Origin: Alphaproteobacteria bacterium
GTDB lineage: Bacteria; Pseudomonadota; Alphaproteobacteria; ATCC43930; CGMCC-115725
Direction: 5' to 3'
DNA: 64,000 bases
NCBI GenBank assembly: GCA_028871055.1
Contig: JAGWON010000009.1
Span: 62,001 to 126,000, forward strand
Position 1 is the stretch's first letter; each line of letters begins with the position of its first letter. Positions 53,593 to 61,844 of the stretch are shown piece after piece. The position numbers and the translations under genes are program-made. The notes beneath the pieces are model-generated. The model was given only the letters and a program-made list of their open reading frames with translations. It was not told where the DNA came from and searched no databases.

Positions 53593-55026
53593 ATGCCGGA
53601 CCAGTCCCGCCTCAACGCGCCGGTGGCTGCGCCAGTGACCACTTTGCGCGGCTGGCTTGACAATCTGGCCGAGCATGGTCGCTTGGCGGTGATCCGGCCG
53701 GATGTCGGCTTGCGCTTCGAGCTCGCCGCGATCTCGAAGCGGCTCGACGGCAGCAAGGCGACGTTCTTCCCACACCCAGGTGGCCATGCGATTCCTGTCG
53801 TCTCGGGGCTGTTCGGCGATCGGGCCTGGGTGGCGGATGCGATGGGCGTGACGGCCGATGCCGTCCTGGCGCGCTTCAGCGCCGCGGTGGCGAATCCACT
53901 GCCCTGGCGAGAGGTGAAATCGGCACCGGTCCAGGAAATCGTCCACGACCAGGTTGACCTGCTGCGCCTGCTGCCGATTCCGACGCATAACGAACTCGAC
54001 AGCGGGCCCTATATCAGCGCCGGGCTGCTGATCTCGCGCAACCCGCGCACTGGCGTGCAGAACGTCGCCATCCACCGCTGCCAGGTGAACGCGCCGGACG
54101 AGCTCGGCATTCTCTTGTTGCCGCGCCATACCCTTGCCTTCTACGAGGCGGCGGAGCGGGATGCCGAGGCGCTCGAGATCGCCATTGTCATCGGCGTCGA
54201 TCCGCTGACCTCGCTCGCCTCGCAGTCGATCGCGCCGCTCGATTTCGACGAACTCACCATCGCCGGCGCGCTGCACGGTGAGCCGATCGAGGTGGTGAAA
54301 TGCCAGACCAACGCGGTGCGCGTGCCGGCTAGCGCCGAGATCGTGCTCGAAGGCCGCATTCTGCCGCACCGGCGCGAACCCGAAGGCCCATTCGGCGAGT
54401 TCCCGCAATACTACGGCGAACGTGCGAAACGCCACGTCGCCAAGATCGACCGCATCACCCATCGCCGCGACGCGATCTTCCATACCATCGTCGGCGGAGC
54501 GAACGAGCATCTTCTTCTGGGCGCGATCCCGCGCGAGGCGACGCTGCTCGGCCACCTGCGCCGCAACTTCCCGAACGTGCTTGACGTGCATCTTTCAATG
54601 GGCGGCGTTGGGCGCTACGTGCTCTATGTCAAGCTGCACAAGCGTCAGGAGGGCGAGGCGAAGAACGTGATCATGGGCGCCTTCGCCGGACATTACGACA
54701 TAAAGCACGTCATCGTGGTCGACCAGGACGTCGACATCCACAATTGGCGCGAGGTCGAATGGGCGGTCGCGACGCGCGCCCAGGCGGACCAGGATCTGGT
54801 CATAGTCGCCAACGCTCAGGGCTCGAAGCTCGATCCCTCGTCGCACGATGGCGTCAGCGCCAAGATGGGTATCGACGCGACCGTGTCGCTCTCGGCACCC
54901 GCCGGGAAATTCAAGCGTATTTATGTGCCGGGCGAGGAAAGCGTCGATCTGGCAGCGGTCGTGGATACCAAGATGGGCGGCGACTGGCGCCACGCGAGGG
55001 ATGGGCAGGGCCAACGAACGAAATGA
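53593..55026 (+). CDS. hmfF: UbiD-family prenyl-FMN decarboxylase (HmfF-like)
   Basis: Decarboxylase that uses prenylated FMN. The active-site region includes the EGPFGEFPQYYGE motif, part of the conserved Glu-Arg-Glu network, with DPLTSLASQSIAP and HRREPEG before it. 477 residues from the ATG at 53593. In hmf clusters the equivalent enzyme removes one carboxylate from 2,5-furandicarboxylate to make 2-furoate, which fits this position. No ubiX-like flavin prenyltransferase is in the window, so prFMN must be made elsewhere in the genome. Confidence 0.68.
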   Translation: MPDQSRLNAPVAAPVTTLRGWLDNLAEHGRLAVIRPDVGLRFELAAISKRLDGSKATFFPHPGGHAIPVVSGLFGDRAWVADAMGVTADAVLARFSAAVANPLPWREVKSAPVQEIVHDQVDLLRLLPIPTHNELDSGPYISAGLLISRNPRTGVQNVAIHRCQVNAPDELGILLLPRHTLAFYEAAERDAEALEIAIVIGVDPLTSLASQSIAPLDFDELTIAGALHGEPIEVVKCQTNAVRVPASAEIVLEGRILPHRREPEGPFGEFPQYYGERAKRHVAKIDRITHRRDAIFHTIVGGANEHLLLGAIPREATLLGHLRRNFPNVLDVHLSMGGVGRYVLYVKLHKRQEGEAKNVIMGAFAGHYDIKHVIVVDQDVDIHNWREVEWAVATRAQADQDLVIVANAQGSKLDPSSHDGVSAKMGIDATVSLSAPAGKFKRIYVPGEESVDLAAVVDTKMGGDWRHARDGQGQRTK

Positions 55027-55151
55027 GACTTCTAGGTAAGTACGATGACCGCTCCATGATCTACTCTATGGGCATGGCGCCGCCTGTTGGAACCTGACAG
55101 GCACAAAGAACGCCGCACAATAAACCACGAATGATAGGGGGAAAAACGGGC

Positions 55152-56468
55152 ATGTCGAGCACCGCTGGAACCACGAGCGTAGCCTGGCCGGTCGGCAAGA
55201 AACAGATGGTGACGGCGATCATCGCCTCGTCGCTGGGCTGGGCTCTCGATCTTTTCGACCTCTTCATCCTGCTCTACGTCGCGCCGATCGTCGGCAAGCT
55301 GTTTTTCCCGTCGGCCTTTCCGACACTCTCGCTGGCGGCAGTCTATGCCTCCTTCGCCGTCACGCTGCTGATGCGGCCTTTCGGCTCGGCGCTGTTTGGG
55401 TCCTACGCCGACCGCTTCGGCCGTCGCGGCACGATGATCGTCGCAGTCGTCGGCGTCGGCATCTCCACGGCGCTGTTCGGCGCGCTGCCGACCATCGATC
55501 AGATCGGCGCCGCGGCCCCGATGATCTTCCTCGTCCTGCGGCTGGTCCAAGGCCTGTTCGTCGGCGGCGTGGTCGCCTCGACCCATACCATCGGCACCGA
55601 ATCTGTCCCACCCTACTGGCGCGGCGCGATGTCGGGCCTGATCGGCGGCGGCGGCGCCGGCATCGGCGCGTTGTTGGCCTCGATCGTCTATTTCATCACC
55701 ACCGAGGCATTCCCTGGCGACCTTTACGCCGTGTGGGGTTGGCGCTGCATGTTCTTCTCCGGGATTCTCAGCTCGATCCTGGGATTCTTCATCTTCAGCA
55801 GCCTCGAGGAATCGCCCATTTGGGCGGAGCTTGCGGCCAAGCGTAGTCAGGTGATGAAGGCACCGGTGCGCGCGCTGTTCTCGCGCGAATATCTTCCGGT
55901 GCTTCTTGTCAACCTGATGATGACCGTCGGCGGCGGCGCAGGCTATTACCTGACCTCGGGCTATCTGCCGGCCTTCCTCAAGGTCGTGAGCAAGATTCCG
56001 AGCAGTTCGGCGTCGCTGATCTTGATCGCTGGAAGCTTCATTGCGATCATCGCGTCGATCACGGCCGGCCACCTGAGCACGTTGTGGGGACGCAAGCGCA
56101 CGCTGCTGATCCTGGCGCTGATTCGGATCGTGCTGCTGCCGCTGTGCTACCTCGAGATGGCGAATACCAGTGACATCGCGACGCTTGCATTCTGGGGGCT
56201 GCTGCTGACCTTCTTCGGCAACGCGGGCTACGCACCGCTGTTGATCTTCCTCAACGAGCGCTTCCCGACCGCGATGCGTTCGACCGGCACCGGCCTGTCG
56301 TGGAATATCGGCTTCGCGATCGGCGGCATGATGCCGATCTTCGTCTCGTTGTCCTCGGCGACGCCGGCCGATCTGCCGAAGATGCTGACGATCTTCGTCT
56401 TCGGGATTTCGGTGCTGTTCCTGCTCGGGGCGCTGGTCATCCCGGAGACCAGGGGCAACTTCAAGTAA
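55152..56468 (+). CDS. MFS transporter, probable organic acid uptake
   Basis: Twelve-helix major facilitator transporter of 438 residues, metabolite:H+ symporter-like. The start has SLGWALDLFDLFILL with a buried Asp pair, motif A is in GSYADRFGRRGTMI, and the helix 10-12 region carries RFPTAMRSTGTGLSWNIGF. I use the ATG at 55152 (MSSTAGTT), which has a GGGGG-type ribosome site; 55131 is possible. It lies in the catabolic block after the decarboxylase, so furan or aromatic acid uptake is likely. Confidence 0.85.
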   Translation: MSSTAGTTSVAWPVGKKQMVTAIIASSLGWALDLFDLFILLYVAPIVGKLFFPSAFPTLSLAAVYASFAVTLLMRPFGSALFGSYADRFGRRGTMIVAVVGVGISTALFGALPTIDQIGAAAPMIFLVLRLVQGLFVGGVVASTHTIGTESVPPYWRGAMSGLIGGGGAGIGALLASIVYFITTEAFPGDLYAVWGWRCMFFSGILSSILGFFIFSSLEESPIWAELAAKRSQVMKAPVRALFSREYLPVLLVNLMMTVGGGAGYYLTSGYLPAFLKVVSKIPSSSASLILIAGSFIAIIASITAGHLSTLWGRKRTLLILALIRIVLLPLCYLEMANTSDIATLAFWGLLLTFFGNAGYAPLLIFLNERFPTAMRSTGTGLSWNIGFAIGGMMPIFVSLSSATPADLPKMLTIFVFGISVLFLLGALVIPETRGNFK

Positions 56469-56484
56469 CCGGCGGGCAGGCGGC

Positions 56485-57243
56485 ATGGGACGGCTGAACG
56501 GGCGGGCTATCATCGTCACCGGTGCGGCGCAGGGCATCGGCGCCGCCTATGCCAAGGCGCTTGCAGCCGAGGGCGCGCGCCTTGGCCTCTGCGACCTGCA
56601 AGTGCCCGATTCCACCGTCGCGGTGATCAAGCAGGCCGGCGGCGACGCCTTTGGCATGGCCTGCGACATCACCGACGGCAAGGCGGTGGGCCGGCTCGTC
56701 CAGGCCACCGAAAAGGCCTTCGGCGGGGTGCAGGGCCTAGTCAACAACGCGGCGCTGTTCGGCAACCTGCCGCTGAAACGCATCGAGGAAATCGAGTCCG
56801 CGGAATTCGACCGCGTCATGTCGGTTAATGTCCGCGGCTCGTTCGAATGCGTGAAGGCGGTGCTGCCGGTGATGCGGCGCCAGCGCTACGGCAAGATCAT
56901 CAATGTTGCCTCGGGCACCGTGTTCAAGGGCACGCCGATGATGCTCCACTACGTCGCGTCGAAAGGGGCAATCGTCGCCCTGACGCGCAGCGTCGCGCGC
57001 GAATGCGGCGACGACGGCATCCGCTGCAACTGCCTCGCGCCCGGCCTGACCATGTCCGAGAACGTGCGCAGCAACCCGGCTTGGGCCGACGCAATCGTCA
57101 AGGCCAACATCGCCAGCCGTTGCATCAAGCGCGAAGCGACGCCCGACGATCTGTTGGGCACGCTGGTGTTCCTGGCGTCCGCCGATAGCGATTTCATGAC
57201 CGGTCAGACTGTCGTGGTGGACGGCGGCTCGGTCACCCATTAA
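56485..57243 (+). CDS. Short-chain dehydrogenase/reductase
   Basis: NAD(P)-dependent SDR of 252 residues. The cofactor motif is VTGAAQGIGAAYA; NNAALFG follows; the catalytic tetrad is in the VASGTVFKG and YVASKGAIVAL segments; the C-terminus is DFMTGQTVVVDGGSVTH. The acidic residue in LGLCDLQVP suggests NAD. It is the last gene of the catabolic block, where a furfuryl alcohol or related alcohol could be oxidised; this is inference only. Confidence 0.88.
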   Translation: MGRLNGRAIIVTGAAQGIGAAYAKALAAEGARLGLCDLQVPDSTVAVIKQAGGDAFGMACDITDGKAVGRLVQATEKAFGGVQGLVNNAALFGNLPLKRIEEIESAEFDRVMSVNVRGSFECVKAVLPVMRRQRYGKIINVASGTVFKGTPMMLHYVASKGAIVALTRSVARECGDDGIRCNCLAPGLTMSENVRSNPAWADAIVKANIASRCIKREATPDDLLGTLVFLASADSDFMTGQTVVVDGGSVTH

Positions 57244-57264
57244 GGCCGACTGCCAACCCACCCG

Positions 57265-58233
57265 TCAACCCGACCGATAAAGCGGTAGCTTGGTGCCGGC
57301 GGCGGTGCGCTCGACCACGACGTCGCGCCGAAACCGGAAGAGCTTCGCCGGCCGTCCGCCGGTCGCGGTCGAAACCTTGCCGGTTTCCTCGACCAACCCC
57401 TGTTGTTCGATGAGGCGGCGGAAGTTCTGCTTGTGGAGACGCTGCCCGGCCAGCGCCTCGACCGCGCACTGCAATTGAAAGAGCGTGAAGCTTGCCGGCA
57501 TCAGCTCGAACACCACCGGCCGGTATTTGATCTTGGCGCGCAGCCGGGCGATGCCGGTGGCGAGGATGCGGCGGTGGTCGTGCATCATCGGCATTCCGAG
57601 GGCGAGGGTGCCGTCCGCGGATGGCCTGCTTTCCGCCTCGGGCACGAGCCCCGCTTCCCACAGCAGCTCGTAGCGTTGGAGCACGAACTCCTCATTCCAA
57701 CCGCGCCCCGACGTTGCAAAGGCGACCTCGATGCGTTCGCGCCGTTCACGTTTCAGCGGCTCCGGCCCTTGCCGCACCCATGCCCGCAACCGCGGCACGA
57801 TCGCGCTTGCGATCAGCCGCGGCGATCCGCGCCGCCAGTCCTCCCAGGGAAAATAGCGATACCAGTTGTGCCACGCGGCTTCCGCGCCATCGGCGCCGGC
57901 GCGTTCGCGCGTCAGGCCGAGATAGCTGATCGAAATCAGGCGCTCGATCGTTCCCGCGCGCGTGCGCTCGCGATCGGCGAAGGTATAGAGCTGCTCGACA
58001 TAACCCAGCGCATGCCCGGTCTGGTCCTCGACCCACGAACGCACGCCACTCTGCAAGGTGCGATGGCGCGATTGCAGCGGACCCGCGGGCAGGAGCTGGC
58101 CGCCGTGCAGCGCGAGCACGCGCGGCTCATCGGCGGTAACGGCGACGATGACCGCCGTCAGTTCGACGGCAAGCGCGCTGGTCGCCGGCTCGGTACCGGG
58201 TTCGGGCCTGCGCTCGAGGTCGAGTCGGGTCAT
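57265..58233 (-). CDS. nadQ: NAD biosynthesis regulator, NadQ-type (NUDIX-like plus winged helix)
   Basis: Predicted repressor of NAD biosynthesis. It has a NUDIX-like N-terminal sensor domain (VELTAVIVAVTADEPRVLAL to SYLGLTRE, about residues 25-125) lacking an intact NUDIX catalytic box, and a C-terminal winged helix with AGQRLHKQNFRRLIEQQGLV and GGRPAKLFRFR. 322 residues from the ATG at 58233 (MTRLDLERR); the ORF-track extension to 58371 is upstream sequence. It diverges from nadABC. NadQ-type proteins are the alphaproteobacterial NAD regulators in comparative work; the ligand here is unproven. Confidence 0.8.
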   Translation of the reverse strand: MTRLDLERRPEPGTEPATSALAVELTAVIVAVTADEPRVLALHGGQLLPAGPLQSRHRTLQSGVRSWVEDQTGHALGYVEQLYTFADRERTRAGTIERLISISYLGLTRERAGADGAEAAWHNWYRYFPWEDWRRGSPRLIASAIVPRLRAWVRQGPEPLKRERRERIEVAFATSGRGWNEEFVLQRYELLWEAGLVPEAESRPSADGTLALGMPMMHDHRRILATGIARLRAKIKYRPVVFELMPASFTLFQLQCAVEALAGQRLHKQNFRRLIEQQGLVEETGKVSTATGGRPAKLFRFRRDVVVERTAAGTKLPLYRSG

Positions 58234-58302
58234 GTGTTCGCGCCTTCGCCGCCTATTACGCCATAGGGCGGAGCGGCGCGCCATCCGGCGGCCGCGGCGG
58301 TC

Positions 58303-58333
58303 TTGACAGCCATTATGTTCAACCCTAGCATAA
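58303..58333 (+). promoter_or_regulatory. nadABC promoter with overlapping dyad (candidate NadQ operator)
   Basis: TTGACA (58303-58308) and TAGCAT (58326-58331) are 17 nt apart. The inverted repeat TTATG (58313-58317) / CATAA (58329-58333) spans the spacer and the -10, so a bound repressor would block RNA polymerase. The divergent nadQ gene makes NadQ the natural candidate. I have no consensus to test it against. Confidence 0.55.
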
Positions 58334-58376
58334 CTTCGGTAATGGGCGTTCGCGCCCGTTTTCTTTGCCACCTGAA

Positions 58377-58393
58377 ATGCTCAGAAGGAGCAT
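58377..58393 (+). promoter_or_regulatory. Hairpin enclosing the nadA ribosome site
   Basis: ATGCTC (58377-58382) and GAGCAT (58388-58393) form a perfect 6-bp stem whose loop and right arm hold the Shine-Dalgarno AGAAGGAG, four bases before the nadA ATG. The hairpin could reduce nadA translation, or the dyad could be a second protein site. Confidence 0.45.
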
Positions 58394-58396
58394 AAT

Positions 58397-59368
58397 ATGC
58401 TGGATACGATCACCCTCGAGAGGCTTTACCAGCGCGTGCGCCAGGCCATTCCGCCGGTCGAATGGCCGGTCTTCGCCGACGACATCGCGGCCATCCTGGC
58501 GCTGAAGCAGGCGCGCAACGCCGTCATCCTGGCGCACAACTACCAGACACCGGAGATCTACCACTGCGTCGCCGACATCACCGGCGACAGTCTCGCTCTG
58601 GCGCGCGAAGCGGCGAAAACCGCCGCACGCACCATCGTCCTGGCTGGCGTGCACTTCATGGCGGAGACCGCCAAGCTCCTCAATCCCGACAAGACGGTGT
58701 TGATCCCCGATCTGCATGCCGGCTGCTCGCTGGCCGGCTCGATCACCGCCGCCGACGTGCGGCTGCTGCGCCAGCGCTATCCCGGCGTGCCGGTGGTCAG
58801 CTACGTCAACACCTCCGCCATGGTGAAAGCGGAATCCGACATCTGCTGTACCTCGGGCAACGCGAAGAGAGTCGTCGAATCGCTCGGCGTATCGCGCGTC
58901 ATCATGCTGCCCGACGAATATCTGGCGCAGAATGTGGCGGCCGAGACGGGAGTCGAGATCGTCGCCTGGCGCGGTCACTGCGAAGTGCACGAGCGCTTCA
59001 CGGCGTCGGAAATCCGCTCGCTCCGCGCGGAGCATCCGGGCATTGTCGTGCTTGCCCATCCTGAATGCCCTCCCGACGTCGTCGCCGAGGCCGATTTCGC
59101 CGGCTCGACCGCGGCGATGTCGAATTACGTCGCCACGAAACATCCGGCGCGCGTCGTGCTCATGACGGAATGCTCGATGAGCGACAATGTCGCGCTCGAG
59201 CATCCCGAGACGGCGTTCGTGCGGCCGTGCAACCTCTGCCCGCACATGAAGCGCATCACCCTGTCCAACATCCGTCATGCGCTCGAAACCATGACGCACG
59301 AGGTGACGATCGATCCGCGCATCGCCGTTCCGGCGCGCCGTGCCGTCGAGCGCATGCTGGCGGCGTGA
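58397..59368 (+). CDS. nadA: Quinolinate synthase
   Basis: 4Fe-4S enzyme condensing iminoaspartate and dihydroxyacetone phosphate to quinolinate. Substrate motifs are [10 protein letters not shown] and [15 protein letters not shown]; cluster cysteines are in [18 protein letters not shown] and CNLCPHMK. 323 residues. It is followed after 6 bp by nadB, which makes iminoaspartate. Confidence 0.97.
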   Translation: MLDTITLERLYQRVRQAIPPVEWPVFADDIAAILALKQARNAVILAHNYQTPEIYHCVADITGDSLALAREAAKTAARTIVLAGVHFMAETAKLLNPDKTVLIPDLHAGCSLAGSITAADVRLLRQRYPGVPVVSYVNTSAMVKAESDICCTSGNAKRVVESLGVSRVIMLPDEYLAQNVAAETGVEIVAWRGHCEVHERFTASEIRSLRAEHPGIVVLAHPECPPDVVAEADFAGSTAAMSNYVATKHPARVVLMTECSMSDNVALEHPETAFVRPCNLCPHMKRITLSNIRHALETMTHEVTIDPRIAVPARRAVERMLAA

Positions 59369-59374
59369 GCCCAG

Positions 59375-60922
59375 ATGGATTCGATCTCACAGACCTTCGT
59401 CGGTTGCCCGGTCGTGATCGGTGCCGGCATTGCCGGATTGATGACGGCGCTGCATCTCGCCCCCGAGCCGGTCATCGTCTTGGCCAAGGCGCCGCTCGGA
59501 TCGGGTTGCGCCAGCGGCTGGGCGCAAGGCGGCATCGCCGTCGCAGTTGGTGAAGACGACGATCCTGTGCGCCATGCCGCCGACACCCTTGCTGCCGACG
59601 GGCTATGCGACCAGGCGGTGGTGCGGCGGATCACCGCCGCCGGCCCAGCGGCTCTCGCCGAGCTCGTCCGCCGCGGCGTCGTCTTCGACCGTGCACCGGC
59701 CGGGCCTTACAAGCTCGGTCTTGAGGGCGGTCATGGCCGTCGCCGTATCGTGCATGCCGCGGGCGACGGAACCGGGCGGGCGATCATGATGGCGCTGATC
59801 GAGGCGGTGCGACGGACGCCATCGATCACCGTGCTCGAAGGCGTCGACGCGCGCAGGCTGACCGTCGAGGACGGCGCCGTCGCGGGCGTGCTCGCGGTCG
59901 CGGCGGATGGACTGCGGATCCTGCCAAGCGCACGCGTGGTGATCGCGACCGGCGGCATCGGCGGACTCTATCGTGAAACGACCAACCCGCTCTCGGCGAT
60001 CGGCCAGGGCCTGGTCCTGGCCGCTCGAGGCGGCGCGGCGCTCGCCGATATGGAGTTCGTCCAGTTCCATCCGACGGCACTTGATGCCGGTCTCGATCCG
60101 ATGCCGCTGGTGAGCGAGGCGGTGCGCGGGGAAGGGGCGCTGCTCGTCGATGAGGCGGGAAACCGGTTCATGGTCGATTATCCGCGCGCGGAGCTCGAGC
60201 CGCGCGACGTCGTGTCTCGCGCGGTATGGCGCGAGTCCGCTGTCGGCCGCCGCGTCTTCCTCGATGCGCGCGGCGTGCTCGGCGGCCGCTTCGCCGAGCG
60301 CTTCCCGGGCATTGCCGCGGCGTGTTGCGCCGCCGGCATCGATCCGGCGGTCGATCCGATCCCGATTCGCCCGGCCGCGCACTATCACATGGGCGGAATT
60401 GCCGTCGACGCGGCGGCACGCAGCTCGATCGCCGGGCTGTGGGCGGTGGGCGAAGCCGCGGCGAGTGGCCTCCACGGCGGCAATCGCCTGGCGAGCAACT
60501 CACTGCTCGAAGCCTGCGTCTGCAGCCACGCGGTCGCGGACTCCGTTGCCGGCGCGGCGTCGCGGCCGCCGCGCCTCCGGACGGCCGGCGTCTCGTATCT
60601 CCCGCTGTCGCCACGGGCCGAAAAGGTGCGCCGGATCATGGCAGAGCACGTCGGCGTGTTGCGCGACCGCCGCGGGTTGGCCGCGGCGATCGGCGCGCTG
60701 GCGCCGCTCGCCTTTGCCTCCGGTCTGGAGGCAGATCCGGCCCTCGTCGGCCTCTTTATCGCGGTGGCGGCGCTGCAGCGGGCGGAGAGCCGCGGCAGTC
60801 ATAGCCGAACAGATTTTCCCGCCCACTCGCCCGACGGTGCGCGCCGCTCGTTGCTTCGGCTTGCGGACGTGGAGCGCGCGGCACTCGACGCCGTCGACGA
60901 CCGCGTCTCGTCCGGAGCGTGA
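59375..60922 (+). CDS. nadB: L-aspartate oxidase
   Basis: FAD enzyme that oxidises aspartate to iminoaspartate, the substrate of NadA. The FAD motif is VIGAGIAGLMTAL; GCASGWAQGGIA, EGGHGRRRIVHAAGDGTG and HYHMGGIAVD are conserved with succinate dehydrogenase flavoproteins. 515 residues. The nadB stop is 4 nt from nadC. Confidence 0.97.
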   Translation: MDSISQTFVGCPVVIGAGIAGLMTALHLAPEPVIVLAKAPLGSGCASGWAQGGIAVAVGEDDDPVRHAADTLAADGLCDQAVVRRITAAGPAALAELVRRGVVFDRAPAGPYKLGLEGGHGRRRIVHAAGDGTGRAIMMALIEAVRRTPSITVLEGVDARRLTVEDGAVAGVLAVAADGLRILPSARVVIATGGIGGLYRETTNPLSAIGQGLVLAARGGAALADMEFVQFHPTALDAGLDPMPLVSEAVRGEGALLVDEAGNRFMVDYPRAELEPRDVVSRAVWRESAVGRRVFLDARGVLGGRFAERFPGIAAACCAAGIDPAVDPIPIRPAAHYHMGGIAVDAAARSSIAGLWAVGEAAASGLHGGNRLASNSLLEACVCSHAVADSVAGAASRPPRLRTAGVSYLPLSPRAEKVRRIMAEHVGVLRDRRGLAAAIGALAPLAFASGLEADPALVGLFIAVAALQRAESRGSHSRTDFPAHSPDGARRSLLRLADVERAALDAVDDRVSSGA

Positions 60923-60926
60923 ATCG

Positions 60927-61775
60927 ATGACCGTCCTGCCGCTGCCGACGATCATGGTCGAGCCTCTGGTGCGCGCGGCGCTGCTCGAAGATCTGGGTCG
61001 TGCCGGCGACATCACGACCGACGCGATCGTGCCGCCCGGCGCCCGCGCCGAAACCGCGCTGGTTGCGCGGGGGGCCGGCGTGGTGGCTGGGCTCGATTGC
61101 GCCCTCATGGCGTTTCGGCTGATCGAGCCCGCGCTCGCGGCCGAAATTGCCCGACCGGACGGCAGCGCCGTCGCCGGCGGCGACGTTATCGCGACGATTT
61201 CCGGTCCGACGCGCGGCATCCTGTCGGCCGAGCGCGTGGCGCTCAACTTCGTCTGCCATTTGAGCGGTATCGCCTCGGCGGCGGCGGCGATCGTACAGTC
61301 GATCAAGGGACACCGCGCGCACCTCGTTTGCACGCGCAAGACGATACCGGGCCTGCGCGCGCTGCAGAAATATGCCGTCCGCGTCGGCGGCGGGTTCAAT
61401 CATCGTTTCGGCCTCGATGACGGCGTGCTGATCAAGGACAATCACGTTGCCGCCGCCGGCAGTCTCGAGGCGGCGATCAAGCGCGCCCGCGCCGCCATCG
61501 GCCACCTTGTCAAAATCGAGCTCGAGGTTGACACACTGCAACAGCTCGAGGAGGCGCTCCGCCTTCCGGTCGATGCCGTGCTGCTCGACAACATGAGCCT
61601 CGACGATCTGCGCAGCGCGGTGGCGATGACCGCAGGCCGGTTCGCCACTGAGGCCTCGGGCCGTATCACGCCGGAGACCGCGCCCGCGGTGGCGGCGACC
61701 GGCGTCGATCTGCTGTCGAGCGGATGGCTCACGCACAGCGTCACGGCGCTCGATATCGGCCTCGATTGGCGCTGA
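60927..61775 (+). CDS. nadC: Nicotinate-nucleotide diphosphorylase (carboxylating)
   Basis: Converts quinolinate and PRPP to nicotinate mononucleotide. The segments CTRKTIPGLRALQKYAV, GGGFNHRFGLDDGVLIKDNH and the LDNMS motif are typical. 282 residues from the ATG at 60927; the ORF-track start inside nadB is an artefact. It completes de novo NAD synthesis from aspartate. Confidence 0.97.
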   Translation: MTVLPLPTIMVEPLVRAALLEDLGRAGDITTDAIVPPGARAETALVARGAGVVAGLDCALMAFRLIEPALAAEIARPDGSAVAGGDVIATISGPTRGILSAERVALNFVCHLSGIASAAAAIVQSIKGHRAHLVCTRKTIPGLRALQKYAVRVGGGFNHRFGLDDGVLIKDNHVAAAGSLEAAIKRARAAIGHLVKIELEVDTLQQLEEALRLPVDAVLLDNMSLDDLRSAVAMTAGRFATEASGRITPETAPAVAATGVDLLSSGWLTHSVTALDIGLDWR

Positions 61776-61844
61776 CGACCAAGATGGCCTCGGCACGCAG
61801 TATCGCTTGCGATTTCGGCGGTTTTCGCCGATTGATCCGTGGCC

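Noticed and set aside
55032-56537. 501-codon minus-strand ORF
   Set aside because: It is antisense to the MFS transporter, whose helices and motif A are clear; the antisense product is Arg/Gln/Asp-rich without motifs.
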